A DNA stretch of 64,000 nucleotides from Thorsellia anophelis DSM 18579 (GTDB lineage Bacteria; Pseudomonadota; Gammaproteobacteria; Enterobacterales; Thorselliaceae): the NCBI RefSeq assembly GCF_900111395.1, contig NZ_FOHV01000015.1, forward strand, positions 1 through 64,000, in the 5' to 3' direction. Every line of letters begins with the position of its first letter. Positions within the stretch are counted from its first letter, which is position 1. Shown here piece after piece: positions 29,934 to 39,532 of this stretch. The translations under genes and the position numbers were made by a program. Under the pieces are notes generated by a model, which worked only from the letters and a program-made list of their open reading frames with translations, was not told the DNA's origin and made no database searches.

Positions 29934-30704
29934 CTAGGCTTTTTTAGCGGCTTCGGCAGCTTTAACAATAACAGCAAAGGCATCGGCTTTAAGTGATGCA
30001 CCACCAACAAGAGCACCATCAATATCTGGCTGTGTAAATAATTCTGCTGCATTTGCTGCATTAACAGATCCGCCATATTGAATAATCACTTGTTTAGCAA
30101 CATTTGCGTCTTGCTTTGCAATATGATCACGAATGAATTTATGCACAGCCTGTGCTTGTGCAGGTGTTGCTGATTTTCCTGTACCAATCGCCCAAACTGG
30201 TTCATAAGCAATCACCGCTTGGTTAAATGCAGCTGCACCTAATGTTTTAAGTACAGCATCTAATTGCTTTGCACAAACAGCTTCTGTTTGGCCTGCTTCA
30301 TTCTCAGCTTCTGTTTCACCAATACAAAGAACAGGAGTCAAACCATTTTCTTTTACTGCAGCAAATTTTTTTGCAATAAGTTCATCTGTTTCAGCATGAT
30401 AAGTTCTACGCTCACTATGGCCTAAAATTACATATTTTACACCAACATCCTTTAGCATCAAAGGTGATGTTTCGCCGGTAAAAGCACCACTTACGTTGAC
30501 ATCACTATTTTGGGCACCTAATTCAATAAGAGAGCCTTTGATCTGATCACTTGCCTGCGAAAGATACATATTAGGTGGCGCAATTGCCACTTGGCATCCG
30601 TTGACAGAGGCTAATTCATTTTTTAATCCTGCAATTAACTCAGCGACCATTTTAGTATCACCATTTAATTTCCAGTTTCCCATAACGAGTGGTTTACGCA
30701 TCAT
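29934..30704 (-). CDS. tpiA: Triosephosphate isomerase
   Basis: Interconverts dihydroxyacetone phosphate and glyceraldehyde-3-phosphate. The product is 256 residues including a double Met start; starting at the second Met aligns better with E. coli. Catalytic residues are visible: Lys12 in GNWKLNGD, His in LGHSERR, and Glu in [11 protein letters not shown]. The phosphate-binding loops YGGSVNAAN and GALVGGASL follow. slyD lies 91 bp upstream in the same direction. Confidence 0.98.
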   Translation of the reverse strand: MMRKPLVMGNWKLNGDTKMVAELIAGLKNELASVNGCQVAIAPPNMYLSQASDQIKGSLIELGAQNSDVNVSGAFTGETSPLMLKDVGVKYVILGHSERRTYHAETDELIAKKFAAVKENGLTPVLCIGETEAENEAGQTEAVCAKQLDAVLKTLGAAAFNQAVIAYEPVWAIGTGKSATPAQAQAVHKFIRDHIAKQDANVAKQVIIQYGGSVNAANAAELFTQPDIDGALVGGASLKADAFAVIVKAAEAAKKA

Positions 30705-30795
30705 AGTTCCTTCCTTATATATTAATTAAAAAAATAAGCTTACTTTTAACGGTAAGCCTTAAACTGTACAGACTCAATTAAATTGAACAATTGCC

Positions 30796-31281
30796 TTAAT
30801 CGTGGTGGTGGCCATGTGCACCATGAGCATGCCCATGTGAAAGTTCTTCAGGTAAAGCTTCTCTAATCGCTAAGACCTCAACAGAAAAATGCATGGTTTG
30901 CCCAGCTAGTGTATGATTTGCATCAACAACAACAAATCCATCTTCTATCGCTGTAATTTCAACTGGGATTTGACCTTGGTCGGTATCTGCTAAAAAGCGC
31001 ATGCCCACTTCTAATTCTTCAGTATCACCAAAAACTTCGGCAGGAACACGTTGAACTAAATCATCATCATACTCACCATAGCCATTTTCAGGGGTAACTG
31101 TTACTTCAAGTTTATCACCTACTACATGCCCTTCTAACTCATTTTCAAGCCCATCAACAAGATTAAAATGACCATGCAGATAATCTAGTGGGTTATCTAT
31201 TGTTGCTTCATCTAAAATCACACCATCTTGGTTTTTCATGATATAAGCAAGCGATACAACAACGTCTTTAACTATTTTCAT
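30796..31281 (-). CDS. slyD: FKBP-type peptidyl-prolyl isomerase SlyD
   Basis: Cytosolic prolyl isomerase, chaperone and nickel-binding protein used in hydrogenase maturation. The 161-residue product has the split FKBP domain (LAYIMKNQDGVILDEA, PLDYLHGH, VVDANHTLAGQTMHFSVEV) with the insert-in-flap domain at about 70-130. The C-terminal metal-binding tail is short but His-rich (HGHAHGAHGHHHD) and lacks the Cys residues of the E. coli tail. That suggests weaker or different metal binding. Confidence 0.96.
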   Translation of the reverse strand: MKIVKDVVVSLAYIMKNQDGVILDEATIDNPLDYLHGHFNLVDGLENELEGHVVGDKLEVTVTPENGYGEYDDDLVQRVPAEVFGDTEELEVGMRFLADTDQGQIPVEITAIEDGFVVVDANHTLAGQTMHFSVEVLAIREALPEELSHGHAHGAHGHHHD

Positions 31282-32011
31282 AACAGATTCCTAATTTGAA
31301 TGTCTATATATATTAACGAACTCGTATAAATGAACAACATATTATTTTAAGAGCATACGATTGCATAACTATCTTGCTTAAAATTATCACATTTAACAAT
31401 TAAATCTTGCAGTTAGACCTTGAATAATAAGTTCTAACAACGCCTTAAAATAGGACTTAAATATTAAATCAAGTGGTTTATGTTAACTTATCGGTTTGCA
31501 CTTATTTTTAATAATTCACGAACACAGTGATTACCAGATGCATATTACCACAACAAATCTATTTCGCACTTCCTTCACATTAATAATTTCTAAATCACTT
31601 AACTTAAACGCACACATAACAAGCATTATAACGAATTATCTTGAACAGATCGCTCTTGGTTTTCATAACAATCCGATAAAAATTGCGCTGTAACAAAAAA
31701 ACTCAATTTAATTCACAATCCATGATAATACTTTGCTAGATCTATGCGCCTACAACAGCCAACCACTTTGTAACCTTAAATAAACAAAAAACATGAAAGT
31801 GTAAATAAAAAATTACTAAAAGATTAAAATATAGATGATTCATTAAATAAACATAGACATCAATATAGATTAAGTAATTTATCTTTACACCAAAATTAAT
31901 TCAGTTAATATGATTATCAAGCTAATAAGCTTAATTATAGCTATTTAGCACATTGAACTAGACTATTCTAAATATTTCTCTTATTTTAAAAATTCAGGCT
32001 AAGGTGTAAAC
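31282..32011. other. slyD/aroF intergenic region
   Basis: A 730-bp AT-rich gap between divergent slyD and aroF. A 65-codon ORF at 31496-31693 has no ribosome site, odd composition and no resemblance to anything, and is not called. Two imperfect TyrR-box-like sites lie at 31769-31817. No repeat, tRNA or leader peptide rich in Tyr/Phe was found. Confidence 0.5.
31769..31817 (+). promoter_or_regulatory. Two imperfect TyrR-box-like sites upstream of aroF
   Basis: TGTAAC-N6-TAAACA (31769-31786) and TGTAAA-N6-ATTACT (31800-31817) resemble the TyrR box TGTAAA-N6-TTTACA, matching 9 and 10 of 12 positions. They are about 200 bp upstream of the aroF start. tyrR is present in this window (62267-63256). 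In AT-rich DNA such matches occur by chance, so this is suggestive only. Confidence 0.3.
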
Positions 32012-33085
32012 ATGAACTTACAGAAAGATAAATTAAACAATGTTAATATCAGTGATGAACAAATATTAATGACACCAGCACAGTTAAAAGCAGAACTCCC
32101 TCTTAGTCAGCTGGGACAAGAATTTATTTCAACATCACGCCTTACTATCTCAAATATTATTCATAAAAAAGATCACCGATTACTTGTTGTATGTGGTCCA
32201 TGCTCCATACATGATGTTGATGCTGCTTTAGAGTATGCACATAAATTAAAAGCATTATCTGACAAAGTATCAGATCAACTCTATATTGTGATGCGAGTTT
32301 ACTTTGAAAAACCAAGGACAACAGTCGGCTGGAAAGGTCTAATAAATGACCCACATATGGATGGTTCATTTGATATAGAAACAGGGTTACGTACAGCCCG
32401 AAAATTATTATTAGACTTAACAGAAATAGGTTTACCACTCGCTACTGAAGCATTAGATCCAAACTCACCACAATACTTAGGAGACCTATTCAGCTGGTCT
32501 GCGATTGGTGCTAGAACAACTGAATCTCAAACTCATAGAGAGATGGCATCAGGTTTATCTATGGCAGTTGGTTTTAAAAATGGTACGGATGGTAACCTTG
32601 GTACAGCAATAAATGCATTGAGTTCAGCTTCAATGCCACATAGTTTTGTAGGGATTAATCAACAAGGCCAAGTCGCTTTGCTTAAAACCCAAGGTAATCC
32701 AGATGGTCATATTATTTTGCGTGGTGGAAAATGTCCAAATTATAGTGCTACAGACATACTAGAGTGTGAGAAACAACTCGAAAAAGCCAAGGTTATTCCA
32801 TCTTTAATGGTTGATTGCAGTCATGGCAATTCAAATAAAGACTATAAACAACAACCAGTTGTTGCAAGATCAGTAGCTGAACAAATTAAAGCAGGAAACC
32901 GTTCAATTACGGGTATTATGCTGGAAAGTCACTTATGTGAAGGTAATCAGTCTTCTGAACTACCAAAATCTGAAATGAAATATGGGGTATCAGTCACCGA
33001 TTCCTGTATCGCTTGGGATACTACTGAATCATTGTTAGTTGACTTACATAAACAGCTTACTCCTATCTTAAAGTCTAGAATTTAA
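32012..33085 (+). CDS. aroF: DAHP synthase (3-deoxy-7-phosphoheptulonate synthase), probably Tyr-sensitive
   Basis: First step of the shikimate pathway: condenses phosphoenolpyruvate with erythrose-4-P. The 357-residue class I enzyme (E. coli AroF 356) has metal- and substrate-binding motifs VCGPCSIHD, MRVYFEKPRTTVGWKGLINDP, ATEALDP, GARTTESQTHR, GFKNGTDG and VDCSHGNSNK. Assignment to the AroF isozyme rests on the tyrA gene that follows, as in the E. coli aroF-tyrA operon; isozyme feedback specificity cannot be read securely. GCTAAGGTG lies before the ATG. Confidence 0.9.
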   Translation: MNLQKDKLNNVNISDEQILMTPAQLKAELPLSQLGQEFISTSRLTISNIIHKKDHRLLVVCGPCSIHDVDAALEYAHKLKALSDKVSDQLYIVMRVYFEKPRTTVGWKGLINDPHMDGSFDIETGLRTARKLLLDLTEIGLPLATEALDPNSPQYLGDLFSWSAIGARTTESQTHREMASGLSMAVGFKNGTDGNLGTAINALSSASMPHSFVGINQQGQVALLKTQGNPDGHIILRGGKCPNYSATDILECEKQLEKAKVIPSLMVDCSHGNSNKDYKQQPVVARSVAEQIKAGNRSITGIMLESHLCEGNQSSELPKSEMKYGVSVTDSCIAWDTTESLLVDLHKQLTPILKSRI

Positions 33086-33109
33086 CCGCTAGATATTTCA
33101 TTTCATTCA

Positions 33110-33138
33110 TTGATGTCATAAGCGTAGTCCCTTATAAT
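33110..33138 (+). promoter_or_regulatory. Candidate internal promoter for tyrA
   Basis: TTGATG (33110-33115), 17-bp spacer, TATAAT (33133-33138), lying in the aroF-tyrA gap. A transcript from here would begin close to the hairpin at 33150-33180. It suggests tyrA can be expressed independently of aroF. Confidence 0.5.
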
Positions 33139-33149
33139 CTCATCATATC

Positions 33150-33180
33150 AGTGATGTTCTTTGTAAAACAGAACATCACT
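33150..33180 (+). terminator. Hairpin between aroF and tyrA
   Basis: Perfect 11-bp repeat AGTGATGTTCT / AGAACATCACT with a 9-nt loop, 65 bp after the aroF stop and 71 bp before tyrA. No T-run follows (AAGTTTAACT), so it may be a weak terminator of aroF, a processing site, or a 5' protective stem for the tyrA transcript. Confidence 0.5.
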
Positions 33181-33251
33181 AAGTTTAACTAACAATCGAT
33201 TAATTTAAATGGCCCACTTAGCAATTGCATATTAAAGGAAATCATGAAGTC

Positions 33252-34379
33252 ATGGCTAAAGAATTAAATGAATTACGTGATAGTATTGATGCGATAGATC
33301 AATCTCTCCTTACTTTATTGCACAAAAGATTACAGCTAGTTGAGCAAGTAGGTGAAGTAAAAAGTAAGTATGGTTTACCGATTTACGATCCGAATCGTGA
33401 AAAATCAATGTTACATGCGCGAAGATCTGAAGCGAATAAAATGGGCGTTTCTCCTGACTTAATAGAAGATATTTTAAGGCGCGTAATGCGTGAGTCATAT
33501 ACGAGTGAAAACGAGAAAGGTTTTAAACAACTAAATACTGAGCTAAGGGATATTGTGATAATAGGCGGTAATGGGCAAATGGGCCAATTATTCTGCCGAT
33601 TATTTGAACTTTCAGGTTACCGTGTTTGTCCATTTGGATCAAAAGACTGGGATAATCAAGATAAACTTGCCCAATTAACCAAAGCAAGTTTAGTGATTAT
33701 TTCAGTCCCTATTAGCCAAACTCAATCAGTCATAGAAAAATTACCCAATTTAGCGGACGATTGTATTTTAGCCGATTTCACATCAATCAAGCAAAAACCG
33801 TTAGAGGCAATGCTAGCTAAACACCATGGACCTGTTATAGGTCTCCATCCAATGTTTGGTCCAGATGTAATGAGCTTAGCTAAACAGGTGATAGCTTATA
33901 GTGATGGTAGACAAAGCGAACATTATGAGTGGCTCATTGAACAATTTAAAATTTGGGGAGCACATATTGTCCAAACTGACGCAAAAAAACATGACCAATG
34001 TATGCAATTAATCCAAGCGTTAAGGCATTTTACAACATTTGCATATGGATTAAATCTTTCTAAACAAGAGGCAGATCTTGGGGCACTACTTAATTTATCT
34101 TCCCCTATTTATCGTTTAGAGCTTATTATGGTAGGGCGTCTATTTGCACAAGATCCAGAGCTTTATGCAGATATTATTCTATCTTCAGAAGAAAATCTTC
34201 GTACTATTGAGCAATTTTATCAAGTATATGGTGATGCTATTGAGATCATAAAAAATAAAGACAAACATCATTTTATAGAGCAATTTAACAAAGTAGCAGA
34301 TTGGTTTGCTGATGATGCAACAAAGTTCTTAACCGAAAGTAGAAATTTACTCAAACAGGCAAGTGATAGCCGTACCTAA
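33252..34379 (+). CDS. tyrA: Bifunctional chorismate mutase / prephenate dehydrogenase (T-protein)
   Basis: Converts chorismate to prephenate and then to 4-hydroxyphenylpyruvate for tyrosine. From ATG 33252 the product is 375 residues (E. coli 373) and starts [20 protein letters not shown], aligning with E. coli TyrA; an upstream TTG (33225) is unnecessary. The mutase domain is 1-90 ([24 protein letters not shown]-like, LRRVMRESY). The dehydrogenase follows with NAD-binding [12 protein letters not shown], then [10 protein letters not shown] (catalytic His) and [17 protein letters not shown]. It follows aroF by 166 bp with its own candidate promoter. Confidence 0.96.
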   Translation: MAKELNELRDSIDAIDQSLLTLLHKRLQLVEQVGEVKSKYGLPIYDPNREKSMLHARRSEANKMGVSPDLIEDILRRVMRESYTSENEKGFKQLNTELRDIVIIGGNGQMGQLFCRLFELSGYRVCPFGSKDWDNQDKLAQLTKASLVIISVPISQTQSVIEKLPNLADDCILADFTSIKQKPLEAMLAKHHGPVIGLHPMFGPDVMSLAKQVIAYSDGRQSEHYEWLIEQFKIWGAHIVQTDAKKHDQCMQLIQALRHFTTFAYGLNLSKQEADLGALLNLSSPIYRLELIMVGRLFAQDPELYADIILSSEENLRTIEQFYQVYGDAIEIIKNKDKHHFIEQFNKVADWFADDATKFLTESRNLLKQASDSRT

Positions 34380-34536
34380 TAAAATGCTAAGCTCTTTAAA
34401 TTTCTACGTTGCTTTTTAAATTCAATACACTACATAAATCAATTTTCTATCTATTTAAGTCACATTAATAGCTTAATTGAGATGTCCCAATATTCAGTCA
34501 GTATTGGGCCAATAAACGATACATTAGGAGAAATAC

Positions 34537-34836
34537 ATGATCAGACATATCGTTCTATTCCGTTTACATGAGTTTGCTGATGGTTTTGATAAAAATACAA
34601 ATATTGAGCGTGTTAAAGCTGCTCTACTTGCTTGTAAATCACTACCAGGCATTGAAAAATTTGAAGTCATCACAGCTAAAGATGGACTAGAAGCTACAAT
34701 GGATGTGCTACTTGATACCGTGTTCACAGATAAATCTGCGTTAGACGCATATCAAGTTGCACCGATTCATCAGGAAGCTGTAGAATTAATAGGAAAGGTT
34801 AGATCTGCAAGAGAATGCTTTGATTACGAAATATAA
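34537..34836 (+). CDS. Dabb-domain (stress-responsive A/B barrel) protein
   Basis: The 99-residue product opens MIRHIVLFRLHEFADG and contains LPGIEKFEVI and LDAYQVAPIHQEAV, which together define the dimeric alpha/beta-barrel Dabb fold (PF07876). Members are small proteins of varied or unknown function, often found near stress or metabolic genes. TTAGGAGAAAT is an excellent ribosome site. A short hairpin CCCAATA / TATTGGG (34486-34508) just upstream may end tyrA transcription. No catalytic residues can be assigned. Confidence 0.85.
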   Translation: MIRHIVLFRLHEFADGFDKNTNIERVKAALLACKSLPGIEKFEVITAKDGLEATMDVLLDTVFTDKSALDAYQVAPIHQEAVELIGKVRSARECFDYEI

Positions 34837-35119
34837 ATACAAATTCAGTCTATAAAACAATTAGCTATTTCACTATAGAACCTTATTCAATCACTGGAAT
34901 AAATCACAAAATCATAGAATGATTATATGCAATACTTTGGCAACATTTAATAACTATATTTTACATTTAAATTCATTATTTTTTCGCTAACAATAATTTT
35001 AGATGATAATTTGCAAAAAAAAGTGTAATCTAGTGCAATAAGTATCTTGATGAGATAGATTATCTGTGCTTAATTTTAATAATACGTTAGTTATGCAATT
35101 TCACCTTTAGGAGTACAAA

Positions 35120-35875
35120 ATGAAGTCAATATTCAAAAAAAGTTTTATCGCAGCTAGCTTGACAGTTGCGTTTGTATCATCTTCTGTGTTTGCAGAAGGA
35201 GAAGACGCTGCATCTAAATTAGATCTTAAAGATGTGGGCTATGCTATGGGCGCTTCTTTAGCTGCTTACGTAGATAGCACATTGAAACAACAACAAGATT
35301 TTGGAACAGATATCAAAAAAGAAGATCTTGTTAAAGGTTTACAAGATGCTTTAGATGGTAAGAGCAAGATGACTGAAGAAGACGCGAATAAATTATTGGC
35401 TGAATTCAGCACTGAATTACAACAAAAAGCAACCGAAAAAGCAGCTAAAGAAGCTCAAGAAACAATTGAAAAAGGCACCGCTTACCGTGACACATTTGCA
35501 GCTGAAAGCAATGTAGTCAAGTCTGACACTGGTCTACTGTATTTGATTGAATCAGAAGGTGAAGGAACTGCACCAACCGCAACAGATACTGTGAGCGTTC
35601 ATTACCGTGGTATGTTAATTGATGGTACGGAATTTGATAGTTCTTATTCTAGAAATGAGCCTGCAACTTTCCGTTTAGATCAAGTCATTCCAGGCTGGAC
35701 AGAAGGCTTACAAAAAATCAAACCTGGCGGAAAAATCAAATTAGTCATCCCACCTGAGTTAGGCTATGGTGATCAAGGCATGGCAACTATACCTGCAAAT
35801 TCAACATTAGTATTTGAAGTAGAATTGTTATCAGTTAACCCTGCTCCAGAAGCGACGCAAACACCAACTGAATAA
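35120..35875 (+). CDS. fkpA: Periplasmic FKBP-type peptidyl-prolyl isomerase FkpA
   Basis: Periplasmic folding chaperone and prolyl isomerase. The 251-residue product has a signal peptide cleaved after SSVFA (Ala25). An N-terminal helical dimerisation domain (30-135, DLKDVGYAMGASLAAYV) follows, then a C-terminal FKBP domain (145-240) with VSVHYRGMLIDGTEFDSSYS, VIPGWTEGLQKIKPGGK and IPPELGYGDQG. The Ala/Glu/Thr-rich tail is typical. TTAGGAGTA precedes the ATG; a strong terminator follows. Confidence 0.93.
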   Translation: MKSIFKKSFIAASLTVAFVSSSVFAEGEDAASKLDLKDVGYAMGASLAAYVDSTLKQQQDFGTDIKKEDLVKGLQDALDGKSKMTEEDANKLLAEFSTELQQKATEKAAKEAQETIEKGTAYRDTFAAESNVVKSDTGLLYLIESEGEGTAPTATDTVSVHYRGMLIDGTEFDSSYSRNEPATFRLDQVIPGWTEGLQKIKPGGKIKLVIPPELGYGDQGMATIPANSTLVFEVELLSVNPAPEATQTPTE

Positions 35876-35905
35876 TTCGTTCGAATTAGTACTTTTTTCA
35901 CTACA

Positions 35906-35933
35906 AAAAGCGCTGCTAAAACAGCGCTTTTTT
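35906..35933 (+). terminator. fkpA terminator
   Basis: AAAAGCGCTG - CTAAAA - CAGCGCTTTT followed by TT: a perfect 10-bp stem whose 3' arm merges into a T-tract, 30 bp after the fkpA stop. Confidence 0.9.
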
Positions 35934-36099
35934 AATGGAATTATGATTTGAAGTACCTAACTACTTTATCTAAATTATAAATGTAAATTTAGCAAAATTA
36001 CCCTAAAATAGGTTAAATGAGATTGAATTTTTAAGATAATTGTCGATAGTATGAATATAATCTAATTGTACGTTTAACTCTCACAGATAAGGATCTCCT

Positions 36100-37101
36100 A
36101 TGAAAATTGCCGTTTTTGACGCAAAAGCCTATGACAAAAGAGCACTTGAATTGGCTAATAAACAATTCGGTTTTACAATAGAATATTTTGAAGAGCGTTT
36201 ACATGACAAATCAGTTGAGTTAGCGCATTATTATGATGTGGTTTGTCCATTTGTAAATTGCCAAGTTAACGAAACTGTGATGGCTAAATTAGAGGAATTT
36301 GGAATAGGCTTAATCGCACTTAGAGCAGCTGGTTATAATGGAATTGATCTTGAAGCGGCAAATAAACACAATATCAAAGTTGCCAGAGTACCTGCTTATT
36401 CTCCAGAAGCAGTTGCAGAACATAATTTTGCATTATTATTAACCCTTATTCGTAAAGTACACAGAGCCTATAATCGAGTAAGAGACCAAAACTTCTCCCT
36501 TGACGGATTAGAAGGATTTACACTGCACGGTAAGACATATGGTGCAATTGGTGCTGGTAAAATTGGACAAGCTACGATCAAAATTGCAAAAGGATTTGGC
36601 TGCAATGTATTAGCATATGATCCATTTGAAAATCCACAGGTAGCAAAAGAAGTTGGATTTGATTATGTTAGTCTTGAAACACTACTTTCTAAATCAGATA
36701 TTATATCCCTGCACTTACCATTATCTGACTTAACAAAACATATCATCAATCAAGACACTTTGAAACAAACTAAAAAAGGTGTAGTGATTATCAACACAAG
36801 CCGAGGTGGATTAATCAACTCTCAAGACTTAATCGATTCGCTAAAAATAGGTCAAGTTGGTGGGGTAGGATTAGATGTTTATGAATTAGAGGAAGGTGTA
36901 TTTTTTCATGATCTTTCAGATCAACCCCTTCAAGATGATAAGTTAGCAAGACTCATGACCTTTCCAAATGTGTTAATTACCTCGCACCAAGGTTTTTTAG
37001 CAAGAGAGGCACTCGATTCTATCGCAAATACAACTCTTGGAAATGTCAAAGCCTTCTCTGCCGGAGAAAAACTTGTTAACGAAGTTCACTTAAATAATTA
37101 A
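36100..37101 (+). CDS. ldhA: D-lactate dehydrogenase (fermentative)
   Basis: NADH-dependent reduction of pyruvate to D-lactate during fermentation. The 333-residue product belongs to the D-2-hydroxyacid dehydrogenase family (E. coli LdhA 329). It has the N-terminal catalytic domain (VFDAKAYDKRAL, LRAAGYNGIDL), the NAD-binding motif GAIGAGKIGQA near 148-158, and VYELEEGVFFHD. The catalytic triad is Arg in NTSRGG, Glu in DVYELEEG and His in ITSHQGF. AAGGATCTCCT precedes the ATG. Single gene with a strong terminator. Confidence 0.95.
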   Translation: MKIAVFDAKAYDKRALELANKQFGFTIEYFEERLHDKSVELAHYYDVVCPFVNCQVNETVMAKLEEFGIGLIALRAAGYNGIDLEAANKHNIKVARVPAYSPEAVAEHNFALLLTLIRKVHRAYNRVRDQNFSLDGLEGFTLHGKTYGAIGAGKIGQATIKIAKGFGCNVLAYDPFENPQVAKEVGFDYVSLETLLSKSDIISLHLPLSDLTKHIINQDTLKQTKKGVVIINTSRGGLINSQDLIDSLKIGQVGGVGLDVYELEEGVFFHDLSDQPLQDDKLARLMTFPNVLITSHQGFLAREALDSIANTTLGNVKAFSAGEKLVNEVHLNN

Positions 37102-37143
37102 TCATGGCGAATTAATTATTTAACGATTTAATTAGTTATAGTT

Positions 37144-37190
37144 TCCTCTAGTTTACATGACTACAATATGGTTAAACTAGAGGATTTTTT
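37144..37190 (+). terminator. ldhA terminator
   Basis: TCCTCTAGTTTA (37144-37155) pairs perfectly with TAAACTAGAGGA (37173-37184), followed by TTTTTT. It stands between convergent ldhA and murR and could serve ldhA. The 17-nt loop is large but the 12-bp stem is perfect. Confidence 0.85.
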
Positions 37191-37207
37191 GCCAATTGAA
37201 TTTGTTT

Positions 37208-38080
37208 TTATAAAGATAAAATAACTTTATGCGCATCCTCTATAAGCCGCTTACCTATATCCTCTTTTTTCTGCAATAAAGCCATAAATAAAAGATCTGT
37301 AACTGTGTGCTGAGCCGTTCTAGAAGAAATAGAAGAACTTCGCCACTCCTCCTCTTCTGCAATCGTGGTGAGATTATAGTCAGTAATTGACCTTAAAGGA
37401 CTCTGATGTAATGAAGTAATACCGATGACTTTTGCTCCTCTTTTTTTCGCTAAGCTTGCAGCTGTTTTAATCTCATTTCGCTGCCCTGAATACGAGATAA
37501 CAATTTGAACATCTTCATATGATAACGTCTGAGCAATAGTGAGCTGAGTATGCGGATCTATCTCACAAATCGCGGTACATCCAATTTTCAATAATTTACT
37601 GGCAAAGTCTTTAGCGACTAATCCTGACCCTCCAATCCCAACGATTTGAATATTTCTTGCTTCATTTAATATATTAACCACATTTTCTAAATCCATAATT
37701 TCAAGTGCATTAGAAGTTTCGATTACCGCATTATTTTTTTCTTGTAGTAATTTTTTTATGATATTAGGTAACCCATCATCTTTTGTAATCGTGTTATGTA
37801 ACCTATTACTCTGTTGATTATTTGCTTCAAAACTATTTGTAATCGCTTTTTTTCTACCTAACTCTTGGCTAAGTGCTAACCGAAAAGCTACAAATCCTTT
37901 AAATCCAATTTTTTGAACAAATTTAACAATACTAGATTGACTTACTTGTGCTTGTTCCGCTAAATGTTGAGAAGAGCAGGAACTAATCACTTCAGAATTT
38001 GCCAAAATAAACTCGGCTATTTTTTTTTCATTTGGTGAAAATGATGATTGATTAAGGCTAATTTTAGTTAGGATTGACAT
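37208..38080 (-). CDS. murR: RpiR-family regulator, probable MurR (MurNAc-6-P responsive)
   Basis: DNA-binding regulator with an N-terminal HTH (about 5-80: SFSPNEKKIAEFILAN, AEQAQVSQSSIVKFVQKIGF) and a C-terminal SIS sugar-phosphate domain (115-270: IQIVGIGGSGLVAKDFASKL, VIGITS). The chosen ATG (38080) has an excellent AGAGGAAGAG ribosome site and gives 290 residues (E. coli MurR 285); in-frame codons further upstream are ignored. It is divergent from murQ, the E. coli arrangement, so it probably represses murQ and the kinase and responds to N-acetylmuramate-6-phosphate. The ligand is inferred from context. Confidence 0.88.
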   Translation of the reverse strand: MSILTKISLNQSSFSPNEKKIAEFILANSEVISSCSSQHLAEQAQVSQSSIVKFVQKIGFKGFVAFRLALSQELGRKKAITNSFEANNQQSNRLHNTITKDDGLPNIIKKLLQEKNNAVIETSNALEIMDLENVVNILNEARNIQIVGIGGSGLVAKDFASKLLKIGCTAICEIDPHTQLTIAQTLSYEDVQIVISYSGQRNEIKTAASLAKKRGAKVIGITSLHQSPLRSITDYNLTTIAEEEEWRSSSISSRTAQHTVTDLLFMALLQKKEDIGKRLIEDAHKVILSL

Positions 38081-38149
38081 ATCTCTTCCTCTATTGTCAG
38101 TCAAGCTTATATTAAGAGAATTTATTACAGGATCAATTTTAAATGACAC

Positions 38150-38498
38150 ATTAATTTAATTTTTGACAAAAACTAGATAATTATAGATATTAGGTATACA
38201 ATAATAACACAACTAAATCGTTAATGTCGTAATTTTGTTTTTAAATAGTGTAAACAGAATCAATTATTCCAAATGAGACATGAGACATAATTTTGACAAA
38301 AAATAATATAAATTAACGATTATGATTGATTTTCATTCTACATATATAAATAAATCAATTAATTCGCATGTTAAGTCACATTTTTTCAAAAAAATGGTAT
38401 TTCTCAATTCACATATGAATAATTTATTCTATAATGTAATTATACTAATGAAGTATTATTCTTAATTAACACTCTACTGATTTAAATAGGAGTTAGAA
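38150..38498. other. murR/murQ control region
   Basis: A 349-bp divergent intergenic region. It contains a murQ promoter (38408-38435), an AT palindrome ATTTTTT-C-AAAAAAAT (38380-38395) just upstream of it, and a tandem repeat TGAGACA TGAGACA (about 38274-38287). Either repeat could be an operator for the RpiR-type regulator; no consensus could be tested. No ORF present. Confidence 0.45.
38408..38435 (+). promoter_or_regulatory. murQ promoter
   Basis: TTCACA (38408-38413), 16-bp spacer, TATAAT (38430-38435), 64 bp upstream of the murQ ATG. Five of six match at -35 and all six at -10. An AT palindrome lies directly upstream. Confidence 0.6.
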
Positions 38499-39413
38499 AT
38501 GGTTGTGGCACCAAAAATCGATTTACAGTCAATGATAACTGAGAGCAGAAACCCTTCCAGTTCAGATATTGATACCGTATCTACAGTTGAAATGCTGAAA
38601 ATCATTAATGCTGAGGATAAGAAAGTCCCAATTGCTGTTGAAAAAATTCTTCCTGAAATTACCACTGTAGTCGATATTATTGTCGATCGTTTCAAACACG
38701 GTGGTCGATTAGTTTATATTGGAGCAGGAACTTCAGGCAGATTAGGGATTTTAGATGCCAGTGAGTGTCCACCCACTTATGGAACCTCCCCTGGCCAAGT
38801 AATTGCATTCATCGCAGGTGGTGAAAAAGCAATATTGCATGCTGTAGAAAATGCCGAAGATAAACCAGAGTTAGGAGTGCAAGATTTAAAAAGTATCGAC
38901 TTTAATAAAAATGATGTCCTTATCGGAATTGCAGCAAGTGGCAGAACCCCTTACGTTAAAGGTGCCTTAGAATATGCAAATGAGCTTGGCGCTACAACAG
39001 CTTATCTTGGATGTAATCCAAAAGGTGAACTAGCTACAATTGCAAAAATAAATTTAGTACCGGTGGTAGGTCCAGAAGTCATTACAGGTTCATCACGAAT
39101 GAAAGCGGGCACTGCTCAAAAACTCGTTTTAAATATGCTAACTACAGGTTCAATGATTAAATCTGGGAAAGTATATGGCAACTTGATGGTCGATGTTGAA
39201 TCGACTAACGAAAAATTGGTTGCCAGACAGAAAAAAATCGTAATGGATGCAACTGAATGCTCATATGAAGTAGCTGAAAAAGCACTTAATGAAGCTGATG
39301 GCCATTGCAAAACCGCTATTGTTATGGTGCTTACTAACCAAGACGCAAATATAGCGCGTTCACTATTAGCCAAGCATAATGGATTTATAAGAGCTGCCAT
39401 CGAAGAAGAATAA
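38499..39413 (+). CDS. murQ: N-acetylmuramic acid 6-phosphate etherase
   Basis: Cleaves the lactyl ether of MurNAc-6-P to give GlcNAc-6-P and D-lactate in cell-wall sugar recycling. The 304-residue product (E. coli 298) has the SIS domain core [20 protein letters not shown] with the catalytic Glu, then [10 protein letters not shown] with the second Glu, [15 protein letters not shown], and [14 protein letters not shown]-like [21 protein letters not shown] precedes the ATG. It is divergent from murR and followed 119 bp later by a sugar kinase; no murP transporter is adjacent. Confidence 0.97.
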   Translation: MVVAPKIDLQSMITESRNPSSSDIDTVSTVEMLKIINAEDKKVPIAVEKILPEITTVVDIIVDRFKHGGRLVYIGAGTSGRLGILDASECPPTYGTSPGQVIAFIAGGEKAILHAVENAEDKPELGVQDLKSIDFNKNDVLIGIAASGRTPYVKGALEYANELGATTAYLGCNPKGELATIAKINLVPVVGPEVITGSSRMKAGTAQKLVLNMLTTGSMIKSGKVYGNLMVDVESTNEKLVARQKKIVMDATECSYEVAEKALNEADGHCKTAIVMVLTNQDANIARSLLAKHNGFIRAAIEEE

Positions 39414-39462
39414 TATTTGAGTTGATGTGATGTGTTGTTTCAATTTAGTTTGACATAGACTT

Positions 39463-39505
39463 ATTGGATTGTTCATTTTATCCTTGATACAATGAACAAT
39501 CCAAT
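39463..39505 (+). repeat. Intercistronic hairpin between murQ and the kinase gene
   Basis: A perfect 15-bp inverted repeat, ATTGGATTGTTCATT (39463-39477) and AATGAACAATCCAAT (39491-39505), with a 13-nt loop, ends 27 bp before the kinase start. No T-run follows, so full termination is unlikely; it may set the ratio of the two messages or stop decay. Confidence 0.6.
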
Positions 39506-39532
39506 TTACAAATTAATTAAAAGGTAAGTTAA

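Noticed and set aside
31496-31693. 65-codon ORF between slyD and aroF
   Set aside because: No ribosome site, non-ATG start (TTG), composition like random AT-rich DNA and no recognisable similarity; not a Tyr/Phe leader peptide.
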